This document shows positions 26,742-34,575 of a stretch of 64,000 bases of DNA, in pieces (the stretch's first letter is position 1; each line of letters opens with the position of its first letter). The notes below the pieces were generated by a model. The model was not told the DNA's origin and ran no database searches. It saw only the letters and a program-made list of their open reading frames with translations. The stretch is from positions 3,357,501-3,421,500 of the forward strand of contig NZ_CP127162.1 of the NCBI RefSeq assembly GCF_030263935.1. The letters are read 5' to 3'. This DNA comes from Paenibacillus polygoni (GTDB lineage: Bacteria; Bacillota; Bacilli; Paenibacillales; Paenibacillaceae). A program made the position numbers and the translations under genes.

Positions 26742-27284
26742 CTATTGGACTCTCTGATTCGGAATGATCTCCCCAAGATAAACCCATCCCTCTTCTTCCT
26801 TAACGGTGTACTCATCAAGCGGCTTGGAAGCAACTGCTAACTGTTTCCCCTCTTGAGTATAGTGCGCACCATGGCAAGGGCAGAAATATTGATTTGGCAG
26901 CTCAGGATTGTTATTGTAACCAACCGTACATCCAAGATGTTTACATATCGGTGACAATGCATAAATGGAGCCGTCTTCCCCTCTGCGAACCCACGCAATG
27001 AGTGAAGAATTGCTTGTGTACCAACCATCTTGCTGTTTCAGTTCAAAATGAACTTCCAAAGGCTCCGAAGTTACTTTACTCACTTCCACTGTCTTTACAA
27101 AAGCGCCTTCATCTTTCTTTTGCAATATTGGATCCACACCAAATCGAACCATAGGCAATACGACACCTGCAGCCATATATGCGGTAGCTCCGCCCAAAGT
27201 GTACGTCAGAAACTGTCTGCGTGACATCTCTTTCCGCTTGGGTGGCTTAGGCACATTATGCTCACTATCATTGTGATTGCTCAT
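26742..27284 (-). CDS. qcrA: Menaquinol:cytochrome c reductase Rieske iron-sulfur subunit
   Basis: 180 residues from ATG 27284. The N-terminus carries a twin-arginine-like motif (MSRRQFLTYTL) followed by a hydrophobic segment, which targets the folded 2Fe-2S protein across the membrane. The cluster-binding boxes are CKHLGC and CPCHGAHY, each giving one Cys and one His. Two further cysteines form the stabilising disulfide. I preferred this ATG because the 19 codons before it are unlike the family and a purine-rich GGGGG lies upstream. It is the first gene of qcrABC. Confidence 0.95.
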   Translation of the reverse strand: MSNHNDSEHNVPKPPKRKEMSRRQFLTYTLGGATAYMAAGVVLPMVRFGVDPILQKKDEGAFVKTVEVSKVTSEPLEVHFELKQQDGWYTSNSSLIAWVRRGEDGSIYALSPICKHLGCTVGYNNNPELPNQYFCPCHGAHYTQEGKQLAVASKPLDEYTVKEEEGWVYLGEIIPNQRVQ

Positions 27285-27361
27285 CCTCTTCCGACCCCCT
27301 TTTTCATCCAAATATTTCATTCTTCTCTTAAAAAATTCCACAAATTACTATGACATACATT

Positions 27362-27390
27362 ATCATATAGTAGCCTACAAGGACCGTCAA
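27362..27390 (-). promoter_or_regulatory. Sigma-A-type promoter of qcrABC
   Basis: Minus strand: TTGACG (27390-27385), 17-bp spacer, TATGAT (27367-27362). Each hexamer matches consensus at 5 of 6 positions. It places transcription start about 70 nt before qcrA. Confidence 0.75.
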
Positions 27391-27474
27391 GAATTTGTCA
27401 CAACTTTTCAAACAGGGAATGGAAGCGTTACAATGAAAATGTTGGTAATTTGTCACATATCCCTACGAAATGGA

Positions 27475-27912
27475 TTAATTCCACATTTGATAGATTTGAC
27501 TTTGGATATCCCTTTTTAATTCGTTTTCAGTAGTGTGTTCCGATTCTTTCTTCCCAATAGAAAATGCAGCTAAAGATAAGACTAGATCTGCCTCAAAAAG
27601 ATCAGCTTGAACCAATGCTTCGTCAGCCGTCATCACAATGACATACTTGAATCCGCCTGCTTTTAGATGTGAGCACAGCTCATTTAAATGCTGTAATTGC
27701 GAAGCTTGGCTATAATGAACGGCAGGATAGGTAACTACTCGGCCCTTGAAAGGGATTTCAACATAATCCAAAAAATCTCTTAGCCTTTCAAGTGCAATCA
27801 CCGCCTCGTAAGGGGATTCCCGTCCCGTAAGTGCGGTGTAGGGTATGAGACATGTATCTAGGTAAGGCTGCAATTCTACCCAATCATCTGATGTAATCTC
27901 GCTGAATTTCAA
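27475..27912 (-). CDS. ypiF: DUF2487 protein YpiF
   Basis: A 145-residue soluble protein beginning MKFSEITSDDWVELQPYLDTCLIPY. The GRESPYEAVIALERLRDFLDYVEIPF, VTYPAVHY and KYVIVMTADE segments are typical of DUF2487. In B. subtilis ypiF is just upstream of qcrA, as here. Function is unknown. The gene is separated from qcrA by a 190-bp gap that contains the qcr promoter. Confidence 0.85.
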   Translation of the reverse strand: MKFSEITSDDWVELQPYLDTCLIPYTALTGRESPYEAVIALERLRDFLDYVEIPFKGRVVTYPAVHYSQASQLQHLNELCSHLKAGGFKYVIVMTADEALVQADLFEADLVLSLAAFSIGKKESEHTTENELKRDIQSQIYQMWN

Positions 27913-27988
27913 GAGTCTGCCTCCTCTTTATGTATTACTTCTATTATAAGGTTCGAAACCATAACTGGAAAGACCTTCTATAGATTCA

Positions 27989-28027
27989 CAAAAAACCCTT
28001 CTCATTTGTCAGAGAAGGGTTCTTTTT
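27989..28027. terminator. Bidirectional terminator after the IDEAL-domain gene
   Basis: AACCCTTCTC and GAGAAGGGTT pair around an 8-nt loop, with a run of A on the left and a run of T on the right, so it can end transcription in either direction. Confidence 0.85.
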
Positions 28028-28039
28028 TTAAGGGTTGTC

Positions 28040-28222
28040 TTACGAAATAATTAATCTCAGTTCATCCGTCAGGCTGCGGAAAGCCACTTCATCCCCCGAT
28101 GCCAGTGCTTTGTCAATTTCATCATATAATTGTTCACTCCGATGTTTGCGTAATGCCGCGTCCCAGACCATTTCTGCAGCCAGTCCTAACATGACCTCGT
28201 AAGTAACTTTCATTTTATCCAT
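28040..28222 (-). CDS. Small IDEAL-domain protein
   Basis: A 60-residue protein. The C-terminal half, LYDEIDKALASGDEVAFRSLTDELRLI, is a good match to the IDEAL domain, a short helical module found at the C-terminus of B. subtilis YpiB, ComK-binding-like and phage-related proteins. The N-terminal half, MKVTYEVMLGLAAEMVWDAALRKHRSE, is helical. ATG 28222 is preceded by GGAGGTG. B. subtilis has ypiB (larger, UPF0302 plus IDEAL) next to ypiF, so this may be a reduced counterpart containing only the IDEAL module. Its role is unknown and probably protein binding. Confidence 0.75.
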   Translation of the reverse strand: MDKMKVTYEVMLGLAAEMVWDAALRKHRSEQLYDEIDKALASGDEVAFRSLTDELRLIIS

Positions 28223-28295
28223 AGGATGCACCTCCAACCAATTGTTATATTTTCAGGCTAAGCTAAATTATTATCACGGGTTAACGGGATGTATA

Positions 28296-29384
28296 CTAAA
28301 CCGCATTGCAGGTTACCGTTAACCGGTTCCCCCAAGGTGTCATTCGAACAACCTGTCCCTTCTCCTCATGTTCTCCGATCCGAACCATTCCTAGATGCAT
28401 CATCATTTGAAGTATTCGCTGTTTCAGAACAGCTTCATTCGTATCGTAATAGAAGGGATGAATGATCTCACCCATGCTTTCCAGTAAAGAGGAAACCGTA
28501 GTCCATTCCTTCGCACACTCCCCAATCCAATACACCACAGAAGCAAGACTCGGAATGGCTCCTTTATAAAGTCTTAACCAATAGCGAAAAATCTGCATCA
28601 ACTCTTCGTCTGATGATTTCTCAAAAACATGAGCGCCTTCATCGGTAATTGCAAGAATTCCATTGTTTTCTGCTATATACCGCTGATGAATCGCATAATC
28701 ATACAGTAGAGCTAACCTATCAGGGTATTCTTTATAGCTTCTCCCATATCCGAAACGCCATCCTGTTTTTCCTACCAATGGTTCTTTTACATGTAGAAAA
28801 TCCAGCAACTGCTGCTGCGTCCTCTTATACATAAATCCTTCCTGATTCAGAGGTATTTCATACTGATCAGTGAATGTAAGCAGCAATTTCATATCCTCGA
28901 ACAGTAAATGGTGTTCTTCACGATAGACAGAAGGTTCAGGGACAACTTCAGCAAGCTGTATAAATTTTGAACGTATTACGCCCATAAATTTCTTCTTTAA
29001 ATCTTGGGGAACACGATACAAATATTTCGTTTGCTGTGTTGAACCGTTAAATAACCAGCCGCGTTTCGTAAACTGAACAACAACATCGCGAAAATAAGCA
29101 GCAGGACGTTCGCCTTTGGGTTCCATTGCTTGTTTTGCAAGGGCCGTAAGTTCTTCTATGCTGTAATTTACCCTTCCATCAAACAATAGTGCATTTAGAA
29201 AACTAAGCTGACCCTTTGGCAGATCATATACCAGTTCTTCAATAAAGGAAGAATTACCAAGCGTCACTAAAATACTCTGAATTAATTCATGTTTGGAATG
29301 GGTGTTGCTGCTGCATTCATAATGGTTTGCAATGCGGTTCAGCTGACCAATGTCAGCATACGTAAGTAGATCCGCTAAATTCAT
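28296..29384 (-). CDS. Conserved protein of unknown function
   Basis: 362 residues from ATG 29384. I do not recognise the family. The N-terminus (LLTYADIGQLNRIANHYECSSNTHSKHELIQSIL) looks like a short SAP-like or helicase-associated helical module. The rest alternates helical segments that resemble winged helices, including FIEELVYDLPKGQLSFLNALLF and IHPFYYDTNEAVLKQRILQMMMHLGMVRIG near the C-terminus. This suggests nucleic-acid binding rather than catalysis. The 98 codons upstream in the same frame are low-complexity and overlap the phosphatase gene, so they are unlikely to be coding. GAGG lies 10 nt before the chosen ATG. The gene lies between the phosphatase and the IDEAL gene, separated by terminators. 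Confidence 0.75.
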   Translation of the reverse strand: MNLADLLTYADIGQLNRIANHYECSSNTHSKHELIQSILVTLGNSSFIEELVYDLPKGQLSFLNALLFDGRVNYSIEELTALAKQAMEPKGERPAAYFRDVVVQFTKRGWLFNGSTQQTKYLYRVPQDLKKKFMGVIRSKFIQLAEVVPEPSVYREEHHLLFEDMKLLLTFTDQYEIPLNQEGFMYKRTQQQLLDFLHVKEPLVGKTGWRFGYGRSYKEYPDRLALLYDYAIHQRYIAENNGILAITDEGAHVFEKSSDEELMQIFRYWLRLYKGAIPSLASVVYWIGECAKEWTTVSSLLESMGEIIHPFYYDTNEAVLKQRILQMMMHLGMVRIGEHEEKGQVVRMTPWGNRLTVTCNAV

Positions 29385-29449
29385 TGTCCCATCGCCTCGC
29401 CGTTTTACTACCATTATGGGAATTATTGCAACATTTATTCCTTTACGGC

Positions 29450-29485
29450 AAAAAAAATAACCCGAATCTGCATTCGAGTTATTTA
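29450..29485 (-). terminator. Intrinsic terminator after the histidine phosphatase gene
   Basis: Minus strand: AATAACTCGAAT, short loop, ATTCGGGTTATT, then TTTTTTTT. It starts 8 bp past the phosphatase stop. Confidence 0.85.
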
Positions 29486-29493
29486 CACATCGA

Positions 29494-30096
29494 TTATTTT
29501 TTTGATTTTTCAAATGAACATTCCTGTAAATGCTTCGTACAGTTATAAAGCAACGGATTCCATTTTTCTTCTTCGTTCTCAAGTATGGTAAGAGACAAAT
29601 TTCCAATTCTCTCGTTATATCGATCTTCGTAAAGTGCTTTATATAACTGAGCAAGCAAAGCTCCGTGAGAAACGACAAGAATATGCTGATGAGGATGCGT
29701 CTGGGCTAACTCATTAATAAAGGTTAGGGCCCTTACCCGCATATCAGGTTCTTTTTCCTGCCCTAAATCTAATGAATTCCAATCCACTCCCCATTTCGCT
29801 TCTCGTTCTTCTTGCGTGAGACCTTCGGCTTGTCCAAAAGATCTTTCTTGAAGTCGCTCATCAGGCGGCAGCATAGGAACATTAATAATACGGCTTATAA
29901 TTTCTCCGGTTTCCTGTGCACGAGACAATCCGCTCGTGATAATATAGTCCCATTCATAGGGTTCAGTAAGAAGACGTTCTCCAAGCAGCTTGGCCTGCTG
30001 TCTGCCTTCATCATTCAGAGGAATGTCGCTGCGACCTTGTATTCGTCCAGCTACGTTCCAATCGGTAAGTCCATGACGTATTAACCCAATTCTCAT
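29494..30096 (-). CDS. Histidine phosphatase family protein
   Basis: A 200-residue protein of the phosphoglycerate-mutase-like branch. It opens with the catalytic RHG motif (GLIRHGLTDWNVAGRIQGRSDIPLN). It also has the second arginine region SGLSRAQETGE and the C-terminal catalytic His in VVSHGALLAQLY. Family members dephosphorylate sugar phosphates, alpha-ribazole phosphate or other metabolites, and the substrate here cannot be assigned. It follows the anti-sigma gene at 27 bp and could be cotranscribed with the sigma/anti-sigma pair. Confidence 0.88.
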   Translation of the reverse strand: MRIGLIRHGLTDWNVAGRIQGRSDIPLNDEGRQQAKLLGERLLTEPYEWDYIITSGLSRAQETGEIISRIINVPMLPPDERLQERSFGQAEGLTQEEREAKWGVDWNSLDLGQEKEPDMRVRALTFINELAQTHPHQHILVVSHGALLAQLYKALYEDRYNERIGNLSLTILENEEEKWNPLLYNCTKHLQECSFEKSKK

Positions 30097-30123
30097 TTCA
30101 AGATATGCCTCCTTCTCTTTTTG

Positions 30124-30717
30124 TTATTTTGTTATATGATGCATTCTGCGTAAAGAGAATAAAGCCATCCCCAAGGCTAGCAGAGATATGAACATCCAGT
30201 ACTCAGGGTAAGCTGGAATTCCTGCTACAAAAGGTTCAATAATTCCAGAAGCACCCTTTGGATCATGATAAGGCAAGCTGAAAGCCGGTGCACTACTCGC
30301 TATTCCGGTAGGAACAATCCCCGCATCGTTGTTTATGCCTGTAGCGTCATTCATACTTATCTTCCATACCATCAGTACAATACTGCACAACAACACGGCT
30401 AAACAGGCAGAAATCCAGATAGAAAAACGATTCACCGTGGTTTCCATCCATTTGTAGGGTTTGATATCTGTTCTTTGAATATGCGGATGGTCGCTGTATA
30501 TCTTGTCCATTACCTTACTGTGCATGGATTGAAGCGACTTCTCAGGAACAGGATCTGAAGTCTCGGGGATCAGATCATATAATTCCTCCCACCTGCTATA
30601 TTCAAAGGCACAATCAGGGCATTCTTCTATATGTTTATTCAGTTCAACTCGTACCGGATGATGTGCGGACAAATCCCAAACCTGTGCCATGCACTCCTGG
30701 GCTTCGTTGCAATTCAT
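30124..30717 (-). CDS. Zinc-finger (ZAS-like) membrane anti-sigma factor
   Basis: A 197-residue protein. The N-terminal cytoplasmic domain has the zinc-binding pattern HIEECPDC (HxxxCxxC) and an upstream Cys (MNCNEAQECM), as in ZAS-type anti-sigma factors. A membrane helix is at about 95-115 (FSIWISACLAVLLCSIVLMVWKI). A second hydrophobic helix lies near the C-terminus (WMFISLLALGMALFSLRR), so the domain between them may face outside. The gene overlaps the sigma gene stop by 4 bp. ZAS proteins often answer thiol or envelope stress, but the signal here is unknown. Confidence 0.82.
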   Translation of the reverse strand: MNCNEAQECMAQVWDLSAHHPVRVELNKHIEECPDCAFEYSRWEELYDLIPETSDPVPEKSLQSMHSKVMDKIYSDHPHIQRTDIKPYKWMETTVNRFSIWISACLAVLLCSIVLMVWKISMNDATGINNDAGIVPTGIASSAPAFSLPYHDPKGASGIIEPFVAGIPAYPEYWMFISLLALGMALFSLRRMHHITK

Positions 30718-31307
30718 TGACTTTTCATCCCTTCATACTCCTCATAGATCGGTTCAAAGAAATACGAATGCAATTGATTCTTGACGCTCATCCGTGCACG
30801 AAACAATAAAGATTTGACGGAACTCACCGTCTGCCCTAAAATATCCGAAATTTCCTGATATTCAAGCTGATCATATTCACGGAGTATGAGAGCCGTTCGC
30901 TGCTTATCAGGCAAATTATTAATTGCTTCACGCACTTTAATGACACGTTCATTCCTCAGCATCGCTTGTTCAGGAGCTGTATCCAAAGACGCAACAGGAG
31001 TAACTCCACTTTCTTCAAGCGGAATGTTACCTCCTCGATGTTTTCGCAGTTCGCTAAGAACCGTATTTCTAGCAATAGTATACACCCAGGTGGAGAAAGA
31101 TGCATCAATCTCGCGGAAGGTATTTAGACTTTTATAAGCTTTATAAAATGTTTCTGATACTAAATCTTCTGACATATGTTCAAGTCCAGAACTGCGAAGC
31201 ATGTGGTAGACAAAAGCATACATTTTTCTTTCATATCGTCCCATGAGCTCAGAATACAGCTCGACATTTCCTGCTTTTATTTCTTTAATCAACTCTGAAT
31301 CATCCAT
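30714..31307 (-). CDS. ECF-type RNA polymerase sigma factor
   Basis: 197 residues from ATG 31307. Region 2 contains LYSELMGRYERKMYAFVYHML and the core-binding SEDLVSETFYKAYKSL. Region 4 has the helix-turn-helix YQEISDILGQTVSSVKSLLFRAR. I chose this ATG because AAGGAGG lies upstream (about 12 nt) and the preceding 28 codons are not sigma-like. A perfect 7-bp inverted repeat (31343-31362) lies shortly before the ribosome-binding site. The gene is translationally coupled to the zinc-finger anti-sigma gene. Confidence 0.9.
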   Translation of the reverse strand: MDDSELIKEIKAGNVELYSELMGRYERKMYAFVYHMLRSSGLEHMSEDLVSETFYKAYKSLNTFREIDASFSTWVYTIARNTVLSELRKHRGGNIPLEESGVTPVASLDTAPEQAMLRNERVIKVREAINNLPDKQRTALILREYDQLEYQEISDILGQTVSSVKSLLFRARMSVKNQLHSYFFEPIYEEYEGMKSQ

Positions 31308-31342
31308 TAGGTCTAAGCTCCTCCTTGCAGTTCCATAGTGCC

Positions 31343-31362
31343 CAGGTATATAAAAATACCTG
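31343..31362. promoter_or_regulatory. Perfect palindrome upstream of the ECF sigma gene
   Basis: CAGGTAT and ATACCTG flank a 6-nt AT spacer, 36 nt before the sigma start. It could be an operator or an mRNA hairpin. A second palindrome, ATTACA and TGTAAT with a 4-nt spacer, lies at 31409-31424. Confidence 0.45.
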
Positions 31363-31641
31363 TAACAACACTTTTTAGAGCGGGAACCCACGTTTATGAT
31401 TGAATATAATTACAGAAATGTAATTTTTATTATTAGGTTGTAAATAGATTGCTAGTTCTTACTCTCTTGCTTCTAAATCCTTATGTAGTAACACTTTCCT
31501 AAACATTCCTGTAATTCCAAGGAACATTATACCATATAAACAACCAAAGTTTCCCTTTTAATTTATGAAAAATTTGTTATTTATTTAATGTCTATCATAC
31601 TTTAAGACTAAAGTAGACTTATATGATCTAGTCATGTAAGC

Positions 31642-31671
31642 AAAAAAATAGGCCGCGAATTTATCGCAGCA
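31642..31671. repeat. Imperfect GGCCGCGA terminator-like repeat, copy 1
   Basis: AAAAAAATAGGCCGCGAATTT is followed by ATCGCAGC. It is a degraded relative of the perfect hairpin at 32109-32137. The mismatches weaken the stem, so termination here is doubtful. Confidence 0.55.
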
Positions 31672-32108
31672 CATTGTTTAAAAGCTATGTTATTTAAATT
31701 TTTTGATTGAAAATTATTGATTCTTATTAGAAAAAATATAGACAGTCATTGCTACAAATGAAATACAGAATAATATTTAAATTTTCTCAAAAATCGAGGA
31801 TACACTGAAAACGAAAATGGAAACAAATACAATATCGTTATTCCTACACCTTCTCTTTTGTGAATGATCTTGATGACTGATGTTCTTTTTAACCAATATG
31901 TAGAACAAAATCAATCTTATGTGACATTGTAGATTTTATACAGTTAATTAATAATAGCCACTTTTTCGTTTGATTCATATGATCCTATCTAAGACAGAAT
32001 TGATTGATAAATTTGACACAAGAGAAGTAACAATTATTAAGCCTAGATGAGGGTTGAGATATTTTTCTAAAAAGTCTCCTCTACTTACAAAAGCAAGTCT
32101 TTCTCTTC

Positions 32109-32137
32109 AAAAAAAAGAGGCCGCGAATCATCGCGGC
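32109..32137 (-). terminator. Strong intrinsic terminator about 180 bp past tyrA
   Basis: Minus strand: GGCCGCGA, 4-nt loop, TCGCGGCC, then TCTTTTTTTT. It is a backup to the terminator at 32290-32318 for the long trp-hisC-tyrA transcript. Confidence 0.85.
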
Positions 32138-32289
32138 CCGCTGTTCATTTTTCAGAACAACCAGTTATTGGATAGGAGTGGAGAGAAACCATACTGTACT
32201 TTTATTATATGTATCCGTTTTCATTCTGTCAACCATAATTATACATTTATTTAGGATCTTGCATATTCGCATAAATAAAGCGGTTTTAT

Positions 32290-32318
32290 AAACAAAGAGA
32301 GAGGGCTTCCCCTCTCTT
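32290..32318 (-). terminator. Intrinsic terminator at the end of tyrA
   Basis: Minus strand: GAGAGGGG, short loop, CCCTCTC, then TCTTTGTTT. The stem begins at the tyrA stop codon. Confidence 0.7.
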
Positions 32319-33426
32319 AGCTTCGTACGGTATAACCGAGATTAGTAAGAAGTTCAATTGCTCTCTCCATATCCTCTTCTTGCCGAAAAGACAATCTGAG
32401 AATGCCGGGTACATCTTCTCTGCTCTCAATGATCTGCATATTGCTCAGATTGATCCGAGCCGTCCCGAGTTCCGTAGCAATCCGGCCAATAATCCCCGGG
32501 GTATCCGGAACATCAATATATATGTCAAATAAAGCATTGATGATTCCTTTCCTTCTCTCTGGTAATTGATCTCGAAAAGAACCTGCTTCACGAAAAGCAG
32601 CTTCGATTGCTTCTCCATTACTATCTTCCAGAACCTGAGTAAACTGGCCTACTTGCTTATTCCAGTCCCTGAGAAGCCGCAGTAACACATCACGGTTGCT
32701 AAGTAGAATATCACGCCATACTACCGGGTCGCTCGACGCAATCCGGGTAATATCACGGAATCCTCCGGCGGCAAGCAGCTGATATAAGGGTTCATTTTGG
32801 TTGTAGCTGCTGATCTGATTAACTAATGCTACTGCAATAATATGAGGCAAATGACTAATAGCGCCCACGATATCATCGTGATGCTCAGGTTCTACCCGAA
32901 TGACTTGTGCTCTAGTATAAGACAGCAGATGATGGAGCTTATTATAGACGTCTTCCTTGATCTCTGGCTGAGGTGTAAGAACATAATATGCATTTTCAAA
33001 TAGCAGCGGTGAAGCCGCCTCTACCCCAGACCGCTCAGAACCTGCCATCGGATGCCCGCCTATAAAATACACATCTTGAAAATCGAGTGTCTTCGCAGCT
33101 GCTGTAATCGAGGCTTTCGTGCTGCCTACATCCGTAATAATACAGCCTTTCTTTAGCGGGAGCTTATTTAGTTCCAGAAGATAATAATTCAGCATGCCAA
33201 CCGGTACACTTAAAAAAATGAAATCCGCATCCACTGCTGCCTCTTCAATGGATAAGGTCACATGATCAAGTACGCCGCTCTTTAGGTATCTTTCTTGAAT
33301 CTTCGGTTCATGCGCATAACCGACTACTTCTATTCCCGGCTTCCCTTTAAAACAAAGGGCGAGAGACCCTCCGATGAGTCCCACGCCAAAGATTGCAATT
33401 TTGCAGTTTATTCCTTCTGTTCTCAT
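32317..33426 (-). CDS. tyrA: Prephenate dehydrogenase with ACT domain
   Basis: NAD-dependent oxidative decarboxylation of prephenate to 4-hydroxyphenylpyruvate for tyrosine. 369 residues from ATG 33426. The protein has the Rossmann motif AIFGVGLIGGSLALCFK, the catalytic histidine region IGGHPMAGSERSG, and the SHLPHIIAVALVNQ helix. A C-terminal ACT domain (about 295-369; YIDVPDTPGIIGRIATELGTARINLSNMQII) is probably a tyrosine-sensing regulatory part. The 14 codons before this ATG overlap hisC and look non-coding. It is the last gene of the aromatic supraoperon. aroE, which follows tyrA in B. subtilis, is absent here. Confidence 0.95.
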   Translation of the reverse strand: MRTEGINCKIAIFGVGLIGGSLALCFKGKPGIEVVGYAHEPKIQERYLKSGVLDHVTLSIEEAAVDADFIFLSVPVGMLNYYLLELNKLPLKKGCIITDVGSTKASITAAAKTLDFQDVYFIGGHPMAGSERSGVEAASPLLFENAYYVLTPQPEIKEDVYNKLHHLLSYTRAQVIRVEPEHHDDIVGAISHLPHIIAVALVNQISSYNQNEPLYQLLAAGGFRDITRIASSDPVVWRDILLSNRDVLLRLLRDWNKQVGQFTQVLEDSNGEAIEAAFREAGSFRDQLPERRKGIINALFDIYIDVPDTPGIIGRIATELGTARINLSNMQIIESREDVPGILRLSFRQEEDMERAIELLTNLGYTVRS

Positions 33427-33436
33427 TCCGAGTCCA

Positions 33437-34534
33437 CTATACTTCCGAGCGTTCAGGGGTAAGCGCATGCTCTAGAGCTTTGATGAACGCTTGATTCTGT
33501 TCGGGTGTACCTACAGATACCCGGATGTAGTCAGGATAAACCTGGAACCCAGAACGGATAATGATCCCTTGTCGCAGTAAGATATCAAACATTTCGGCAG
33601 CCGGTCTGCCAATTTGTACAAGTATAAAATTACCTTGTGAAGGGAAGTAGTGAAGTCCTAAACGATCAAATTCGCTTTGCAAATAAGTAACACCTTGACG
33701 ATTCTTATCACGGCAATCTTTTACAAAGTCTTGATCTTGCAAAGCCGCACGAGCAGCAACCTGACCAAATCTTGTCGTGTTAAACGGTTCTCTGACTTGA
33801 TTAATTAAAGAGATTACTTCGGAACTCGCGATCCCATAGCCGATCCGTAAAGACGCAAGTCCATAAATCTTGGAGAATGTCCGCAGTATGACAAGGTTAC
33901 TGTATTTCTCCAGCATTGGAATTGTTTCTGGATAGGATTCATCTGTAACAAATTCATAATAAGCTTCATCAAGAACGACCATTACATGGGAAGGAACACG
34001 TTCCATAAAGGAAACAAGCTCTTTCTCGGTGATAATGGTGCCTGTTGGATTATTCGGATTACATACCCAGATTATTTTTGTTTTGGAAGATACTTTTGAT
34101 AACATACCTTCTAAATCATGCGTACCGTCCACAAGTGGAACCTCAATACTTGCTGCTCCTTCAATATCTGCATTACTCTTATATACTGAAAACGTTTGAT
34201 CCGCCATGATCGTCTCGTCACCGGAAACAAAAAAAGCTCTAGCGATCAAAGCAATGATTTCATCCGAACCTGCGCCAAAAATAATCTGATCCTTTTGCAC
34301 ACCTAAATGTACGGCCAGATCGGCTGTAAGTTCTCCTGCTGAACCATCTGGATAGATGCTCAGATTTGCAAGTTCTGCCTGAATTGCATCCTTCACAAGC
34401 GCTGAACTGCCATAAGGATTCTCATTTGATGCAAGCTTAATCACTTCACTGAGTCCTAACTCTTTTTTCACTTCTTCAACGGGCTTTCCTGGTTTATATA
34501 CGGGTAAATTGCCAATAGTAGACTTATGTTTCAT
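33437..34534 (-). CDS. hisC: Histidinol-phosphate aminotransferase
   Basis: PLP enzyme of 365 residues. In the trp operon of Bacillus it also serves as aromatic aminotransferase for tyrosine and phenylalanine. Visible are the fold-type I motifs LASNENPYGSS, WVCNPNNPTGT, VVLDEAYYEF and the PLP lysine region RTFSKIYGLASLRIGYG. I chose ATG 34534 because GGAGGGC lies 6-7 nt upstream. An in-frame TTG two codons earlier is possible. It sits between trpA and tyrA as in B. subtilis. Confidence 0.95.
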   Translation of the reverse strand: MKHKSTIGNLPVYKPGKPVEEVKKELGLSEVIKLASNENPYGSSALVKDAIQAELANLSIYPDGSAGELTADLAVHLGVQKDQIIFGAGSDEIIALIARAFFVSGDETIMADQTFSVYKSNADIEGAASIEVPLVDGTHDLEGMLSKVSSKTKIIWVCNPNNPTGTIITEKELVSFMERVPSHVMVVLDEAYYEFVTDESYPETIPMLEKYSNLVILRTFSKIYGLASLRIGYGIASSEVISLINQVREPFNTTRFGQVAARAALQDQDFVKDCRDKNRQGVTYLQSEFDRLGLHYFPSQGNFILVQIGRPAAEMFDILLRQGIIIRSGFQVYPDYIRVSVGTPEQNQAFIKALEHALTPERSEV

Positions 34535-34575
34535 AAACAAGCCCTCCCTCGTGGATTATAAAAAAATATCCAAAA

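Larger units (their letters stand above)
31308..32295. other. AT-rich gap of about 1 kb without a convincing gene
   Basis: No frame here has a plausible ribosome-binding site plus protein-like sequence. The gap holds two palindromes near the sigma gene (31343-31362 and 31409-31424). It also holds two related GGCCGCGA inverted repeats with A-runs (31642-31671 and 32109-32137), the second an excellent terminator for transcripts coming from tyrA. Base composition is clearly more AT-rich than the flanking genes. It may be a decayed gene or a long untranslated region. Confidence 0.6.

Noticed and set aside
27390-27450. Possible Rex operator (repeated GTGACAAATT near the qcrA promoter)
   Set aside because: Rex sites are near-perfect TTGTGA-6-TCACAA palindromes. 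The repeats here are direct and the inverse half is poor.
28296-29678. A 460-residue version of the unknown protein starting at 29678
   Set aside because: The first 98 codons overlap the phosphatase gene and its terminator and look random. ATG 29384 has a ribosome-binding site.
32054-32254. Plus-strand ORF of 66 codons in the AT-rich gap
   Set aside because: It runs through the terminator hairpin at 32109-32137, lacks a ribosome-binding site and is not protein-like.
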